Origin: Serratia proteamaculans_D
GTDB taxonomy: Bacteria > Pseudomonadota > Gammaproteobacteria > Enterobacterales > Enterobacteriaceae
Assembly (NCBI RefSeq): GCF_049959315.1
Contig: NZ_CP188201.1
Direction: 5' to 3' (one strand)
Length of the DNA stretch: 64,000 nt
The position numbers and the translations under genes are program-made. Of the stretch, positions 44,417-52,719 are shown piece after piece (within the stretch, counting starts at the first letter, position 1; each line of letters opens with the position of its first letter). Under the pieces are notes generated by a model that was not told the DNA's origin, did no database searches, and saw nothing but the letters and a program-made list of their open reading frames with translations.

Positions 44417-45340
44417 ATGCACGCGATAACGCTACGCCAGATTGAAATCTTCTATGCGGTGATGACCACCGGCAACCTGACCGAAGCCGCCGCGCTGCTG
44501 CAAACCTCGCAGCCCACCGTCAGCCGTGAGCTGGCGCGCTTTGAGAAGCTCATCCAGCTGCAATTGTTCGAACGGGTACGCGGCCGGTTATCCCCAACGG
44601 TGCAAGGCCTGCGGCTATTGGAAGAGGTGCAGCGCTCCTACTACGGTCTGGATCGTATCACCGCCGCCGCTGCCAGTATCCGCCAGTTCCAGCAGGCTCA
44701 GCTGTCGATTGCCTGCCTGCCGGTGTTCTCGCAATCACTGCTACCCGCGGTGTGCAAACCTTTTATCGATCGCTATCCGGAAGTGAGTTTCAGCGTAATA
44801 CCGCAGGAATCACCGCTGCTGGAGGAGTGGCTGTCAGCGCAGCGCCACGATTTGGGACTGACAGAAAACACCCTGACCCCGGCGGGGACCGAGCGCATGA
44901 CGCTGATGACTCTGAACGAGGTTTGCGTACTCCCGGCGGGGCATCCCCTGCTGGCGAAAACGGTGTTGACGCCGCAGGACTTTGGCGGACAAAACTTTAT
45001 CAGCTTGTCGAACACCGACAGCTATCGCCAACTACTGGATTCGTTGTTCAGTGAGGAAGGGGTCAACCGCCGTCTGGTGATGGAAACCCATAGCGCTGCA
45101 TCGGTCTGCGCCATGGTGAAAGCGGGAGTGGGAGTGTCGATCGTTAACCCGCTGACGGCACTCGATTACGCTGGCAGCGGCGTTCACGTGCGGCCATTCA
45201 GCGTTGAAGTGCCCTTTACCGTCAGTCTGATCCGGCCGCTGCACCGCCCATCGTCGGCGCTGGTCACGGCCTTTACTCAGCATTTGCAACAGCAGGCGCA
45301 GACACTCCCCGCCCGTCTGGCAGCGGTAATTACACGCTAG
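44417..45340 (+). CDS. lysR: LysR, activator of lysA
   Basis: The founding member of the LysR family; here 307 residues. The N-terminal HTH reads IFYAVMTTGNLTEAAALLQT followed by SQPTVSRELARFEKL, and the sensor domain includes QQAQLSIACLP-type sequence and VKAGVGVSIVNPLTALDY. It activates lysA in response to diaminopimelate and is repressed by lysine in E. coli; the divergent lysA-lysR promoter region at 44284-44416 supports this here. Its 3' end overlaps the convergent MFS gene by 11 bases. Confidence 0.95.
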   Translation: MHAITLRQIEIFYAVMTTGNLTEAAALLQTSQPTVSRELARFEKLIQLQLFERVRGRLSPTVQGLRLLEEVQRSYYGLDRITAAAASIRQFQQAQLSIACLPVFSQSLLPAVCKPFIDRYPEVSFSVIPQESPLLEEWLSAQRHDLGLTENTLTPAGTERMTLMTLNEVCVLPAGHPLLAKTVLTPQDFGGQNFISLSNTDSYRQLLDSLFSEEGVNRRLVMETHSAASVCAMVKAGVGVSIVNPLTALDYAGSGVHVRPFSVEVPFTVSLIRPLHRPSSALVTAFTQHLQQQAQTLPARLAAVITR

Positions 45341-46484
45341 CCGGGCGCTTGGCACGGCTGAAGGTCACCAGACAAAGTACCAGTCCCAGCAGCGCGATCC
45401 CCGCGGCCGCCAGCGGTACGCTGGTCAGACCCAGCCCCTGCGCGATCACCACGCCACCAACCCAGGCACCAATCGCATTGCCGACGTTAAACGCAGCAAT
45501 ATTTAACGTAGACACCAGATTCGGTGCCTTTTTGCCGTAGGTCACCACGTTGATCTGCAATGCAGGCACCGCGGCAAACGCCGCTGCGGCCCACAGGAAC
45601 AGAGTGATTTCCGCCGGTACCATTGAGTGGCTGGTCCAACTGAACAGCGCCGCGAAACAGGCGATGACCAGGAAAGTACAGGTCAGCGTCAGCGGCAAAC
45701 GCCAGTCGGCCAGACGGCCGCCAAGGATATTGCCCAGCGTCAGGCCAACCCCCATCAACAGCAGCGTCCAACTCACGCCATGCGAGGAAACCCCAGTCAC
45801 TTCGGTCAGTAACGGAGCAATATAGGTAAACAGCGCGAACATCGATGCGGCAAAGGCCACGGTCATCAGCAGCGAAAGCCAGATACCGCCGCCACGCAGT
45901 GCCGTTAGCTCTTTTTTCAGGTCGGTCGGTTGTTCATCCTTGACCGTCGGCAGCTTGCTATACAGCGCCAACAGGGATAATACGCCGATCACCGTCACTG
46001 CCCAGAAGGTTGAGCGCCAGCCCAATGCCTGCCCCAGCGCAGTGCCGAGCGGCACCCCCAACACGTTGGCCAATGTCAGACCGGTGAACATCAGCGCCAC
46101 GGCGGAAGCCCGACGGTTGGGTGCCACCAGGTTAGCCGCCACTACAGCGCCAATGCCGAAGAATGCCCCGTGGCACAGGGCGGTGATAATGCGCGCCAGC
46201 ATCAGGAAATCGTAGCTGTAACTCAGCGCGCACATAATATTGCCGAAGATGAAAATCACCATCAGCAGCAGCAGAGTCTTTTTGCGCGGCAGCTTCGCCG
46301 TCAGCAGCGCCATGATCGGTGCGCCGATAGCCACGCCAAGGGCATAGCCGCTGATCAACCAGCCGGCGGAAGGAATAGAGACCTGCAGATCCCTCGCGAC
46401 CTCCGGCAGCAACCCCATAATCACGAACTCGGTGGTGCCGATAGCAAATGCACTTAATGCCAGTGCGAGCAGAGAAACAGGCAT
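45330..46484 (-). CDS. MFS transporter, DHA1 family (AraJ/YdhP-like exporter)
   Basis: A 384-residue major facilitator with about 12 hydrophobic segments. It starts MPVSLLALALSAFAIGTTEF followed by VIMGLLPEVA, the signature start of the DHA1 drug/sugar exporter group with AraJ and YdhP. The motif-A loop is LTAKLPRKKTLLLLM and GALSHG-type helix appears as ALCHGAFFGIGAV. I use the ATG at 46484 with GGGAG eight bases upstream; a TTG lies five codons further up. The substrate is unknown. It ends tail to tail with lysR, overlapping by 11 bases. Confidence 0.85.
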   Translation of the reverse strand: MPVSLLALALSAFAIGTTEFVIMGLLPEVARDLQVSIPSAGWLISGYALGVAIGAPIMALLTAKLPRKKTLLLLMVIFIFGNIMCALSYSYDFLMLARIITALCHGAFFGIGAVVAANLVAPNRRASAVALMFTGLTLANVLGVPLGTALGQALGWRSTFWAVTVIGVLSLLALYSKLPTVKDEQPTDLKKELTALRGGGIWLSLLMTVAFAASMFALFTYIAPLLTEVTGVSSHGVSWTLLLMGVGLTLGNILGGRLADWRLPLTLTCTFLVIACFAALFSWTSHSMVPAEITLFLWAAAAFAAVPALQINVVTYGKKAPNLVSTLNIAAFNVGNAIGAWVGGVVIAQGLGLTSVPLAAAGIALLGLVLCLVTFSRAKRPASV

Positions 46485-46798
46485 GCGTAACGCTCCCAAT
46501 CAACAAAGCCCCGGCGTCAGGCGCGCGAGGCTGGTAAAAAACACAAAATTATCGGCCAGCCTGGAAGGCTGTCCGTGGAAAGGTCAGAGAGGATGTTCAA
46601 AGAGTCAGGATATCTATTTAACCCTATAATTATTAAGTCTTATTCGCTCTTCTCACGCTACAAAAACTACACGTCACCCCATCGGTTAACCAGTGACAAA
46701 GCCGCGACAGCGCACAAAATGCCCCGCTAAACTCGCTAACCGCTTGAATGCGCTGATGATGAAAAATGTGTGAAAATGTTACTACGGCGTTAACGATA
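46485..46798. other. Non-coding spacer between MFS gene and LysR-type gene
   Basis: A 314-bp region with no credible gene. It is expected to hold the MFS promoter and the 3' end of the upstream LysR-type gene, both on the minus strand. I see an A/T-rich stretch (46610-46655) but no convincing hexamer pair, operator or strong terminator. Confidence 0.5.
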
Positions 46799-47707
46799 TC
46801 AGCGCAACGTCGCTCGCCAGCCGGCATCGGTGGCAAACCACTCCACTAAAAAGTCCAACATGGTCCTCAGAGTCGCCGGCATCTGTCGACGGGAAGTATA
46901 AATGCCGTAAATGCCCATCGACTGGGGCCGATAATCCGGCATCAGCTCAATCAGTTCGCCGCTGGCCAGCAGCGGTGCCGCCGAATAGTAAGGCTGCATG
47001 GAAATCCCCGCTCCCTGTACCGTCCCCGCCATCAAAACCACCGACTCGTTGGCGCTCAGATTACCGCTGACCGCGACTGCCGACTTCACCCCCTGGTGGT
47101 CAAAATGCCACAGGCTTTTACCGAAGTAGGAGTAAGTCAGGCAGTTGTGCAACGCCAGATCCTGCGGATGACGCGGCGTGCCATGCGCCGCCAGATAGGC
47201 CGGAGCTGCACAGACCACCGAGGCACAGGAAGACAACGGTCGGGCGATCAGATTGGGATCCAGCTCATTGGTAATTCGCAGCGCCAAATCGATACGCTCT
47301 TCGACCAGATTAACCGCTCGATTATTCATTTGCAGGTCCACCGCCACCTGCGGGTGACGCTTCAGGTATTGCGCTACCGCGCCCACCAGCACCGTCTGGC
47401 CCAGCGACTGCGAGCAGGTGATACGCAGCAGGCCGCGCAGTTCATCACTCTGCTCCCCTTCGACCAGGTCTATTTCCCCCGCCAGCGCCAGCATCTGTCG
47501 GCAACGCTCTAATGTACGCTCACCGGCGTCAGTCAGACTAAGCTTACGGGTAGTACGGTGCAGCAAACGTGCCCCGGCCCATTGCTCCATCTGGGCCAGA
47601 TAACGCGTCACCATAGCGCGCGACATTTCCAGCGTTTCCGCCGCCGCAATCATGCTGCCACGGTCAACGATGGTGATAAAAACCTCAGCGGCAGTGATGC
47701 GATCCAT
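46799..47707 (-). CDS. LysR-family transcriptional regulator
   Basis: A 302-residue LysR-type regulator with HTH MDRITAAEVFITIVDRGSMI followed by AAAETLEMSRAMVTRYLAQM and an effector domain (LRGLLRITCSQSLGQTVLVG, NRAVNLVEERIDLALRITNE). It belongs to the large AaeR/DmlR-like group, whose ligands are varied. It is divergent from the gene at 47817, with 109 bp between start codons, the usual position for a LysR regulator controlling its neighbour. The inferred targets are the metallo-beta-lactamase-fold and DsbA-like genes. Confidence 0.85.
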   Translation of the reverse strand: MDRITAAEVFITIVDRGSMIAAAETLEMSRAMVTRYLAQMEQWAGARLLHRTTRKLSLTDAGERTLERCRQMLALAGEIDLVEGEQSDELRGLLRITCSQSLGQTVLVGAVAQYLKRHPQVAVDLQMNNRAVNLVEERIDLALRITNELDPNLIARPLSSCASVVCAAPAYLAAHGTPRHPQDLALHNCLTYSYFGKSLWHFDHQGVKSAVAVSGNLSANESVVLMAGTVQGAGISMQPYYSAAPLLASGELIELMPDYRPQSMGIYGIYTSRRQMPATLRTMLDFLVEWFATDAGWRATLR

Positions 47708-47816
47708 GATTCGTCCGATTTACGCAATGAATAATTGCTCATTATCCGGTTTTTCTATCGCTTTATGCAACCTAACATCTACACAACATTTAATCGCTAC
47801 CCAAGGACCTCTGACC

Positions 47817-48701
47817 ATGTTTAACAAATCATTACTGACCCTGGCCTTCGCCGGCATCACCACCTTTAGCGCCTACGCCACCGCCGCCGACACTCTGGCC
47901 ATGGAAGTGTACAACCCAGGTGAGAAAAGCGTGTTCCCGGTGTCTTCTGAAATCATCAGCGGCAAGCACGAAGTGGCACTGATCGACGCCCAGTTCCAGC
48001 GCAACGACGCAGAGGAACTGGTGAAAAAGATCAAGGCGACCGGTAAGAAACTGACCACCGTCTACATCAGCCATTCAGATCCGGATTTCTATTTTGGTCT
48101 GGACGTGATTAAAGCCGCGTTCCCACAGGCGAAAATCATCGCTTCACCGGGCACCATCGAAGAAATCAACGCCACCAAAGACGGCAAAGTAGCCTACTGG
48201 GGTCCAATTCTGAAAGACAACGCGCCGAAAGCGGTCGTGGTTCCACAGGCGTTGCAGGGTGACAGCTTCACCGTTGACGGCCAGAAAGTCGAAGTGAAAG
48301 GCCTGACCGGCCCAACGCCGGAGCGCACCTACGTGTGGATCCCGGCGCTGAAAGCGGTAGTGGGCGGTGTTCCGGTCGCGGGCGACAATATCCATCCGTG
48401 GATCGCCGATAACCAGACCGTAGAATCCCGCGCGCACTGGCAGCAAACGCTGGAAGGCATCAAGGCATTGAAACCGAAAGTCGTTGTCCCTGGCCATTTC
48501 CTGCCGGGCGCCGACCAGACGCTGAAATCCGTTACCTTTACCCAGAACTACCTGACCACGCTGGAAGCTGAACTGCCGAAAGCCAAAGATTCTGCGGCAC
48601 TGGTGGCGGCAATGAAAAAGCATTACCCGAACCTGAAAGATGAATCCAGCCTGGAACTGAGCGCCAAGGTGCTGAAAGGCGAAATGAAGTGGCCGCAATA
48701 A
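47817..48701 (+). CDS. Exported metallo-beta-lactamase-fold protein with atypical metal motif
   Basis: The 294-residue protein begins with a signal peptide (MFNKSLLTLAFAGITTFSAY, cleavage near ATAA/D), so it is periplasmic. The body has the MBL fold: the metal loop is VYISHSDPDFYFG, then VVGGVPVAGDNIHPWIADN and VVVPGHFLPGAD. In the usual HxHxDH motif the second and third histidines are replaced (HSDPDF), so metal binding must differ from classical hydrolases; relatives of this type are common and not simply decayed, to my memory. I start at the ATG at 47817; the frame is open upstream without similarity. No reaction can be assigned. Confidence 0.82.
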   Translation: MFNKSLLTLAFAGITTFSAYATAADTLAMEVYNPGEKSVFPVSSEIISGKHEVALIDAQFQRNDAEELVKKIKATGKKLTTVYISHSDPDFYFGLDVIKAAFPQAKIIASPGTIEEINATKDGKVAYWGPILKDNAPKAVVVPQALQGDSFTVDGQKVEVKGLTGPTPERTYVWIPALKAVVGGVPVAGDNIHPWIADNQTVESRAHWQQTLEGIKALKPKVVVPGHFLPGADQTLKSVTFTQNYLTTLEAELPKAKDSAALVAAMKKHYPNLKDESSLELSAKVLKGEMKWPQ

Positions 48702-48708
48702 GCCCGCC

Positions 48709-48835
48709 TATACCCTATGAATTTCAAGTTGCGGCTAGGCGCCCAGCTCGCTCATCCCCAGGCGCTTACTTCAGTAAGTAACTGGGGTGAGCGAGTGCAG
48801 GTAACAACGCTGCAATTTGAAAGGCGACGGGTATA
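48709..48835. repeat. ERIC (intergenic repeat unit) element
   Basis: A 127-bp imperfect palindrome bounded by TATACCC (48709-48715) and GGGTATA (48829-48835). The centre forms CTCGCTCATCCCCAG (around 48748) against CTGGGGTGAGCGAG (48782-48795). The segment CAGTAAGTAACTGGGGTGAG matches the known ERIC core AAGTAAGTGACTGGGGTGAG with two differences, and 127 bp is the full-length ERIC size. It lies between the MBL-fold and DsbA-like genes and could fold in their mRNA. It is the only copy I see in the window. Confidence 0.9.
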
Positions 48836-48901
48836 AACCAACTGAGCAAAGCGTTACTGCACCCCGCCCTTGAAAGAGGGCGGTGATAACGAGGAATAAT
48901 T

Positions 48902-49552
48902 ATGACCGGCACGACTCTGCATTACATTTTCGATCCGCTGTGTGGCTGGTGTTATGGCGCGGCCCCGCTGGTGAAGGCGGCCAAAACCATTCCAGGGCTG
49001 AACATCGCGCTACATGCCGGTGGCATGATGACCGGCAACAACCGCCGCCAAATCACGGACGAATGGCGTAATTATGTTATCCCGCACGACAAACGTATTG
49101 CGGAGTTAACCGGACAAACCTTTGGCGAAGCCTATTTCAATGGCTTGCTGCGTGATACCAGCGCAGTTATGGACTCAGAACCGCCGATTACCGCGATACT
49201 GGCAGCGCAGGCGCTGGCGGGACGCGGGCTGGATATGCTGCATCGCATTCAGGAAGCGCATTATCAGGAAGGTCGACGCATCGCCGATACGCCGGTGCTG
49301 GAAGCCCTGGCAAAAGAGCTGGGCCTGGCTTCTGCGCCGTTCATCGCCGAAATGCGCTTTAACGCCGGTGCTCCGACTGCGCAACACATAGCGCAAAGTC
49401 GGGCATTGTTGGCCAAAGTTCAGGGGCAAGGGTTCCCGACCTTTGCGCTCGAAGACAGTGAAGGCCAGCTACGTCAGATCCCGGCGGGCAACTATCTGGG
49501 GAATGTTGAAGCCTGGAAAGAGTTGCTGAGCGGTGCCGCTACCTGGGCATAA
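48902..49552 (+). CDS. DsbA-family thioredoxin-fold protein (CGWC)
   Basis: A 216-residue thioredoxin-fold protein with FDPLCGWCYGAAPL near the N-terminus (cysteines 14 and 17), a helical insertion, and the cis-proline region GQGFPTFALED. It belongs to the DsbA/FrnE-like group of dithiol oxidoreductases. There is no signal peptide, so unlike DsbA it should act in the cytoplasm. AGGAATAAT precedes the ATG. It follows the MBL-fold gene by 200 bp, with the ERIC element between, and both may be under the divergent LysR regulator. A hairpin follows its stop. Confidence 0.85.
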   Translation: MTGTTLHYIFDPLCGWCYGAAPLVKAAKTIPGLNIALHAGGMMTGNNRRQITDEWRNYVIPHDKRIAELTGQTFGEAYFNGLLRDTSAVMDSEPPITAILAAQALAGRGLDMLHRIQEAHYQEGRRIADTPVLEALAKELGLASAPFIAEMRFNAGAPTAQHIAQSRALLAKVQGQGFPTFALEDSEGQLRQIPAGNYLGNVEAWKELLSGAATWA

Positions 49553-49565
49553 ACCGGATTACCCT

Positions 49566-49596
49566 GCCCGGGCATCCACTCCGTTGGTGCCTGGGC
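49566..49596. terminator. Bidirectional hairpin between the DsbA-like and repeat-protein genes
   Basis: GCCCGGGCATCCA (49566-49578) pairs imperfectly with TGGTGCCTGGGC (49585-49596), followed by TATTTATTC, between two convergent genes. Confidence 0.65.
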
Positions 49597-49599
49597 TAT

Positions 49600-50307
49600 T
49601 TATTCGACCCGCACAAAGCGCCCTTCCGCCCGTACGTTAAAACCAAAACCGCAGTCGCCTTGGGTATGCATTTGCAGCGCATCCGACGTGAATTGTATCG
49701 CCACATCACAGGTTATCGCGTCCTCCGGCTCCCGCTGACGGTACAGCGCCTTGCCCTGTTCAATCGGCAACACCTCGGCGAACTCACCCATATTCGGGCC
49801 GTAATACAACCCCATCTGCGGCATGTAATAACCGGAATAGTCGATCAGCCAGCGACCGTCCTGCGGCTTGACCACCACTTCGCTCCATACGCCGCGCCCG
49901 GCATACTGCCAGTAGACGCCGCCCGGTCCGTTCGACGGCGGTTGCTTCGCCAGGCGTTGCTGCAGCAGTTTTAAATTATGTTGGGATTTACTGTCCTGCG
50001 GTGCCAGTTCCAGATAGGCACGAGCCTTGAGCAGTTCACCGGCATGCATCAGCGCCAGCGCCACGTTGTTGTAAGCGGTGGCGGTCGCCTGACTGTCGAG
50101 GCCACAGAACTCGCTCCAGGCGGCCTGATCGCGGAAAACGTCGGCTGCGCGTGGGTAATCACCACGCTGGTAGGCACTTTTCCCCAGCTCGGCATAGCTC
50201 GCCACCTTGTGGCAATCGGCATCAATATCCGGCTCATCAATATGTGCTCTGGCCTGAGCGCTGGCGAACGCACCACAGGTCAACAGCAAGGGAACCAACG
50301 CCTTCAT
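49600..50307 (-). CDS. Secreted TPR-like hypothetical protein
   Basis: The 235-residue protein starts with a signal peptide (MKALVPLLLTCGAFASAQAR, then AHIDEPD), so it should be exported. Residues about 35-110 look like two tetratricopeptide helices-pairs (ELGKSAYQRGDYPRAADVFR; TATAYNNVALALMHAGELLK), and the C-terminal half is a distinct domain with WLIDYSGYYMPQMGLYYGPN and a final FNVRAEGRFVRVE. Four cysteines (CHK, FCGLD, TCDVA, GDCGF) could form disulfides. I do not recognise the family. I start at 50307 because the signal peptide begins there, preceded by an AAAGG-like ribosome site. Confidence 0.65.
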   Translation of the reverse strand: MKALVPLLLTCGAFASAQARAHIDEPDIDADCHKVASYAELGKSAYQRGDYPRAADVFRDQAAWSEFCGLDSQATATAYNNVALALMHAGELLKARAYLELAPQDSKSQHNLKLLQQRLAKQPPSNGPGGVYWQYAGRGVWSEVVVKPQDGRWLIDYSGYYMPQMGLYYGPNMGEFAEVLPIEQGKALYRQREPEDAITCDVAIQFTSDALQMHTQGDCGFGFNVRAEGRFVRVE

Positions 50308-50497
50308 TACTTTTCCTTTCCGCAGTAAACACCCCAAATTCGGCGCCAGTATAACCGCCATTGCTCCCGGCGGCACCTCTGACGATCCAGCCTTAATATT
50401 TCAAACGGTTAGCTGCGTTAGAACTGCTTACAGTCCAGGTTTGTTTGTTACTTGTCCGCGGCCCATGCTGAAGAAAATACAGAATCGACGAGAGCCC

Positions 50498-52234
50498 ATG
50501 AACACGACCCCAACCCCCAAACACGCCGTCTGGCAATTGATTAAGCCCTTTTGGGTCTCGGAAGAGAAACTGCGAGCCTGGTCGATGCTGATCGCCATTG
50601 TCGCTCTGTCGCTCGGGCTGGTGTACATCAGCGTGCTGATCAATCAGTGGAACCAGGTATTTTACGACGCGCTGCAAAACAAAAACTATCCGGTATTCAA
50701 GGCACAGCTGTGGCGCTTTACCTACCTGGCGCTGATCTTCATCGTGCTGGCGGTATACAAAATTTACCTGACGCAGGGCCTGCAGATGCGCTGGCGGCGC
50801 TGGATGACGGAAAAATTTATGGGTAAATGGCTGGCGCATCAGGCCTATTACCATACCGAACAGCAACAGATCGTCGATAACCCGGACCAGCGTATTGCCG
50901 AAGATCTCAATGTACTGACCCAGTACACGCTGTCGCTGTCACTCGGGCTGCTTTCCAGTCTGGTGACGCTGTTTTCCTTTATCACCATCCTCTGGCACGT
51001 CAGCGGGCCAATGACCTTTGTTATCCATCAGCATGCCGTCACCCTGCCCGGCTACATGGTGTGGTTCGCCCTGCTGTACGCGGTGCTGGGTTCGCTGCTG
51101 ATTTGGTGGGTCGGCAAACCGCTGGTCCAGCTCGGCTTTAATCAGGAGCGCTATGAGGCAAACTTCCGTTTTGGGCTGATCCGTATCAGGGAAAACAACG
51201 ATGCCATCGCGCTTTATCACGGCGAACCGCGCGAAGCGCAACAGTTGGGTGCCCGCTTTGACAGCATCCGTACCAACTGGTGGTCCATCATGCGCATCAC
51301 CCGTCGGCTTAACATCGCCTCCAACTTTTACAGCCAGTTTGCCATTGTTTTTCCGCTGTTGGTGGCGGCACCGCGTTACTTCTCCGGCGCTATCCAGATG
51401 GGCGGCATGATGCAGATCGCCTCCGCCTTTGGTCAGGTGCAGGGCGCGCTGTCCTGGTTTATCGATGCCTTCAGCGATCTGGCAACCTGGAAAGCCTGCG
51501 TTAACCGTCTGGCCGGTTTTAACGCCGCAGTGGATCAGGTACACCATCAGCAACGCGGCATTCAACTGCAAGCGGAGAGTGACCAACCGCTGATCCTCGA
51601 CCGTCTCAGTCTGCAACTGCCGGACGGTCAAAGTTTGCTGGGCGCAACGTCGGTGACGCTGAAACGCGGTGAGAAAGTGCTGGTCGTCGGCCCTTCGGGC
51701 TGCGGTAAATCCACACTGCTGCGTGCTATCGCCGGGATCTGGCCCTACGGCTCCGGCAGCATTGGCCGCGATGAGGCCAGCAGCGCCTTATTCCTGCCAC
51801 AACGCAGCTATATTCCCATCGGTACGCTGCGCGAGGCGCTCAGCTATCCGCATCTCGCAGCCGAATACAGTGATGAACAACTGCTGAGAGTGCTGGAAAA
51901 TTGCCGTCTGAAGCATCTGCAACGCTGGCTGGATACCAGCGCCAACTGGAGCCACCGTCTGTCGCCAGGTGAGCAACAGCGGCTGGCATTCGCCCGCGCG
52001 ATTCTGACCCGCCCGGATATTTTGTTCCTCGACGAAGCCACCAGCGCGCTGGACGATGAAACCGAGCAGTTGATGTATTGCCTGTTGGTCGATGAGCTGC
52101 CGCAGGTAACGTTGGTCAGCGTGGCGCACCGCAACAGCGTGGCGAAATACCACCAGAGCTGCTGGCGCTTTAGCCGCGCAGAAGAGAACCAACCGGCCCG
52201 TATGGCACTAAGCCCCCTGCCTATCGCCGGTTAA
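50498..52234 (+). CDS. ABC transporter with fused permease and ATPase (YddA/SbmA-like)
   Basis: A 578-residue half-transporter of the ABC_membrane_2 type related to E. coli YddA. Residues about 1-330 form five to six hydrophobic helices with the family stretch YHTEQQQIVDNPDQRIAEDL and RENNDAIALYHGEPREAQ. The ATPase domain has Walker A VVGPSGCGKSTLLRAI, signature LSPGEQQRLAFARAI and Walker B ILFLDEATSALDDE. I start at the ATG at 50498 (MNTTPTPKHAVW); the frame opens 19 codons upstream. SbmA relatives move peptides; the YddA substrate is unknown. It is convergent with the aga cluster across a strong terminator. Confidence 0.87.
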   Translation: MNTTPTPKHAVWQLIKPFWVSEEKLRAWSMLIAIVALSLGLVYISVLINQWNQVFYDALQNKNYPVFKAQLWRFTYLALIFIVLAVYKIYLTQGLQMRWRRWMTEKFMGKWLAHQAYYHTEQQQIVDNPDQRIAEDLNVLTQYTLSLSLGLLSSLVTLFSFITILWHVSGPMTFVIHQHAVTLPGYMVWFALLYAVLGSLLIWWVGKPLVQLGFNQERYEANFRFGLIRIRENNDAIALYHGEPREAQQLGARFDSIRTNWWSIMRITRRLNIASNFYSQFAIVFPLLVAAPRYFSGAIQMGGMMQIASAFGQVQGALSWFIDAFSDLATWKACVNRLAGFNAAVDQVHHQQRGIQLQAESDQPLILDRLSLQLPDGQSLLGATSVTLKRGEKVLVVGPSGCGKSTLLRAIAGIWPYGSGSIGRDEASSALFLPQRSYIPIGTLREALSYPHLAAEYSDEQLLRVLENCRLKHLQRWLDTSANWSHRLSPGEQQRLAFARAILTRPDILFLDEATSALDDETEQLMYCLLVDELPQVTLVSVAHRNSVAKYHQSCWRFSRAEENQPARMALSPLPIAG

Positions 52235-52238
52235 TCAA

Positions 52239-52268
52239 CCGGGTGACGCTCATCGCAGCGTCACCCGG
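52239..52268. terminator. Strong bidirectional terminator between yddA-like and agaF genes
   Basis: A perfect 12-bp stem CCGGGTGACGCT (52239-52250) / AGCGTCACCCGG (52257-52268) with a six-base loop sits between convergent genes. The T tracts are weak, but the stem is very stable. Confidence 0.75.
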
Positions 52269-52274
52269 CTTGCC

Positions 52275-52709
52275 TCAAATGCCGTCGGTCTGTACATCCT
52301 CGCATTTTACCCGGCGTCTTTCGTGCCACAGGCTGGTCAACCCACGCTTACCGCACGCCAATGCCACTTCGCGGAATTCGTCCAGGCTCAGGCCATCCCT
52401 TTCCAGCATCATTTCCGCCGCCAACTGCATATTCACCCCGGTCAGCACCTCACAATCTCCGTGCGCGTCCGCCAGTTCGCTGGCACAGCGAAAAGGCGAA
52501 CCACCGAGCATATCGGTGAGAAATACCACGCCGTCCGGCTGTGCCACTTCGGCCAACGCCGAGATCAACGCCGCCTTTAACTCGGCGGTGCTCATCTGTT
52601 CGGGAAAATTGACCGCAACGCAGTCCGGCTGCGGCCCCACCACCTGTTCAACCGCCTGCAACAGCCCACTGGCGAAGCCACCGTGGCCGGTAATCACAAT
52701 GCCTGGCAT
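52275..52709 (-). CDS. agaF: AgaF, mannose-family PTS enzyme IIA
   Basis: A 144-residue IIA protein of the mannose PTS family. The phosphorylated histidine is in MPGIVITGHGGFASGLLQAV (H9 or so), followed by VVFLTDMLGGSPFRCASELA. It takes phosphate from HPr and passes it to the IIB protein AgaV. The ATG at 52709 gives the length of E. coli AgaF; longer frames overlap agaE. It is the last gene of the kbaZ-agaVWEF set, 10 bases after agaE. The sugar, N-acetylgalactosamine or galactosamine, is inferred from similarity of the whole set. Confidence 0.9.
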   Translation of the reverse strand: MPGIVITGHGGFASGLLQAVEQVVGPQPDCVAVNFPEQMSTAELKAALISALAEVAQPDGVVFLTDMLGGSPFRCASELADAHGDCEVLTGVNMQLAAEMMLERDGLSLDEFREVALACGKRGLTSLWHERRRVKCEDVQTDGI

Positions 52710-52719
52710 AAACCGCTCC

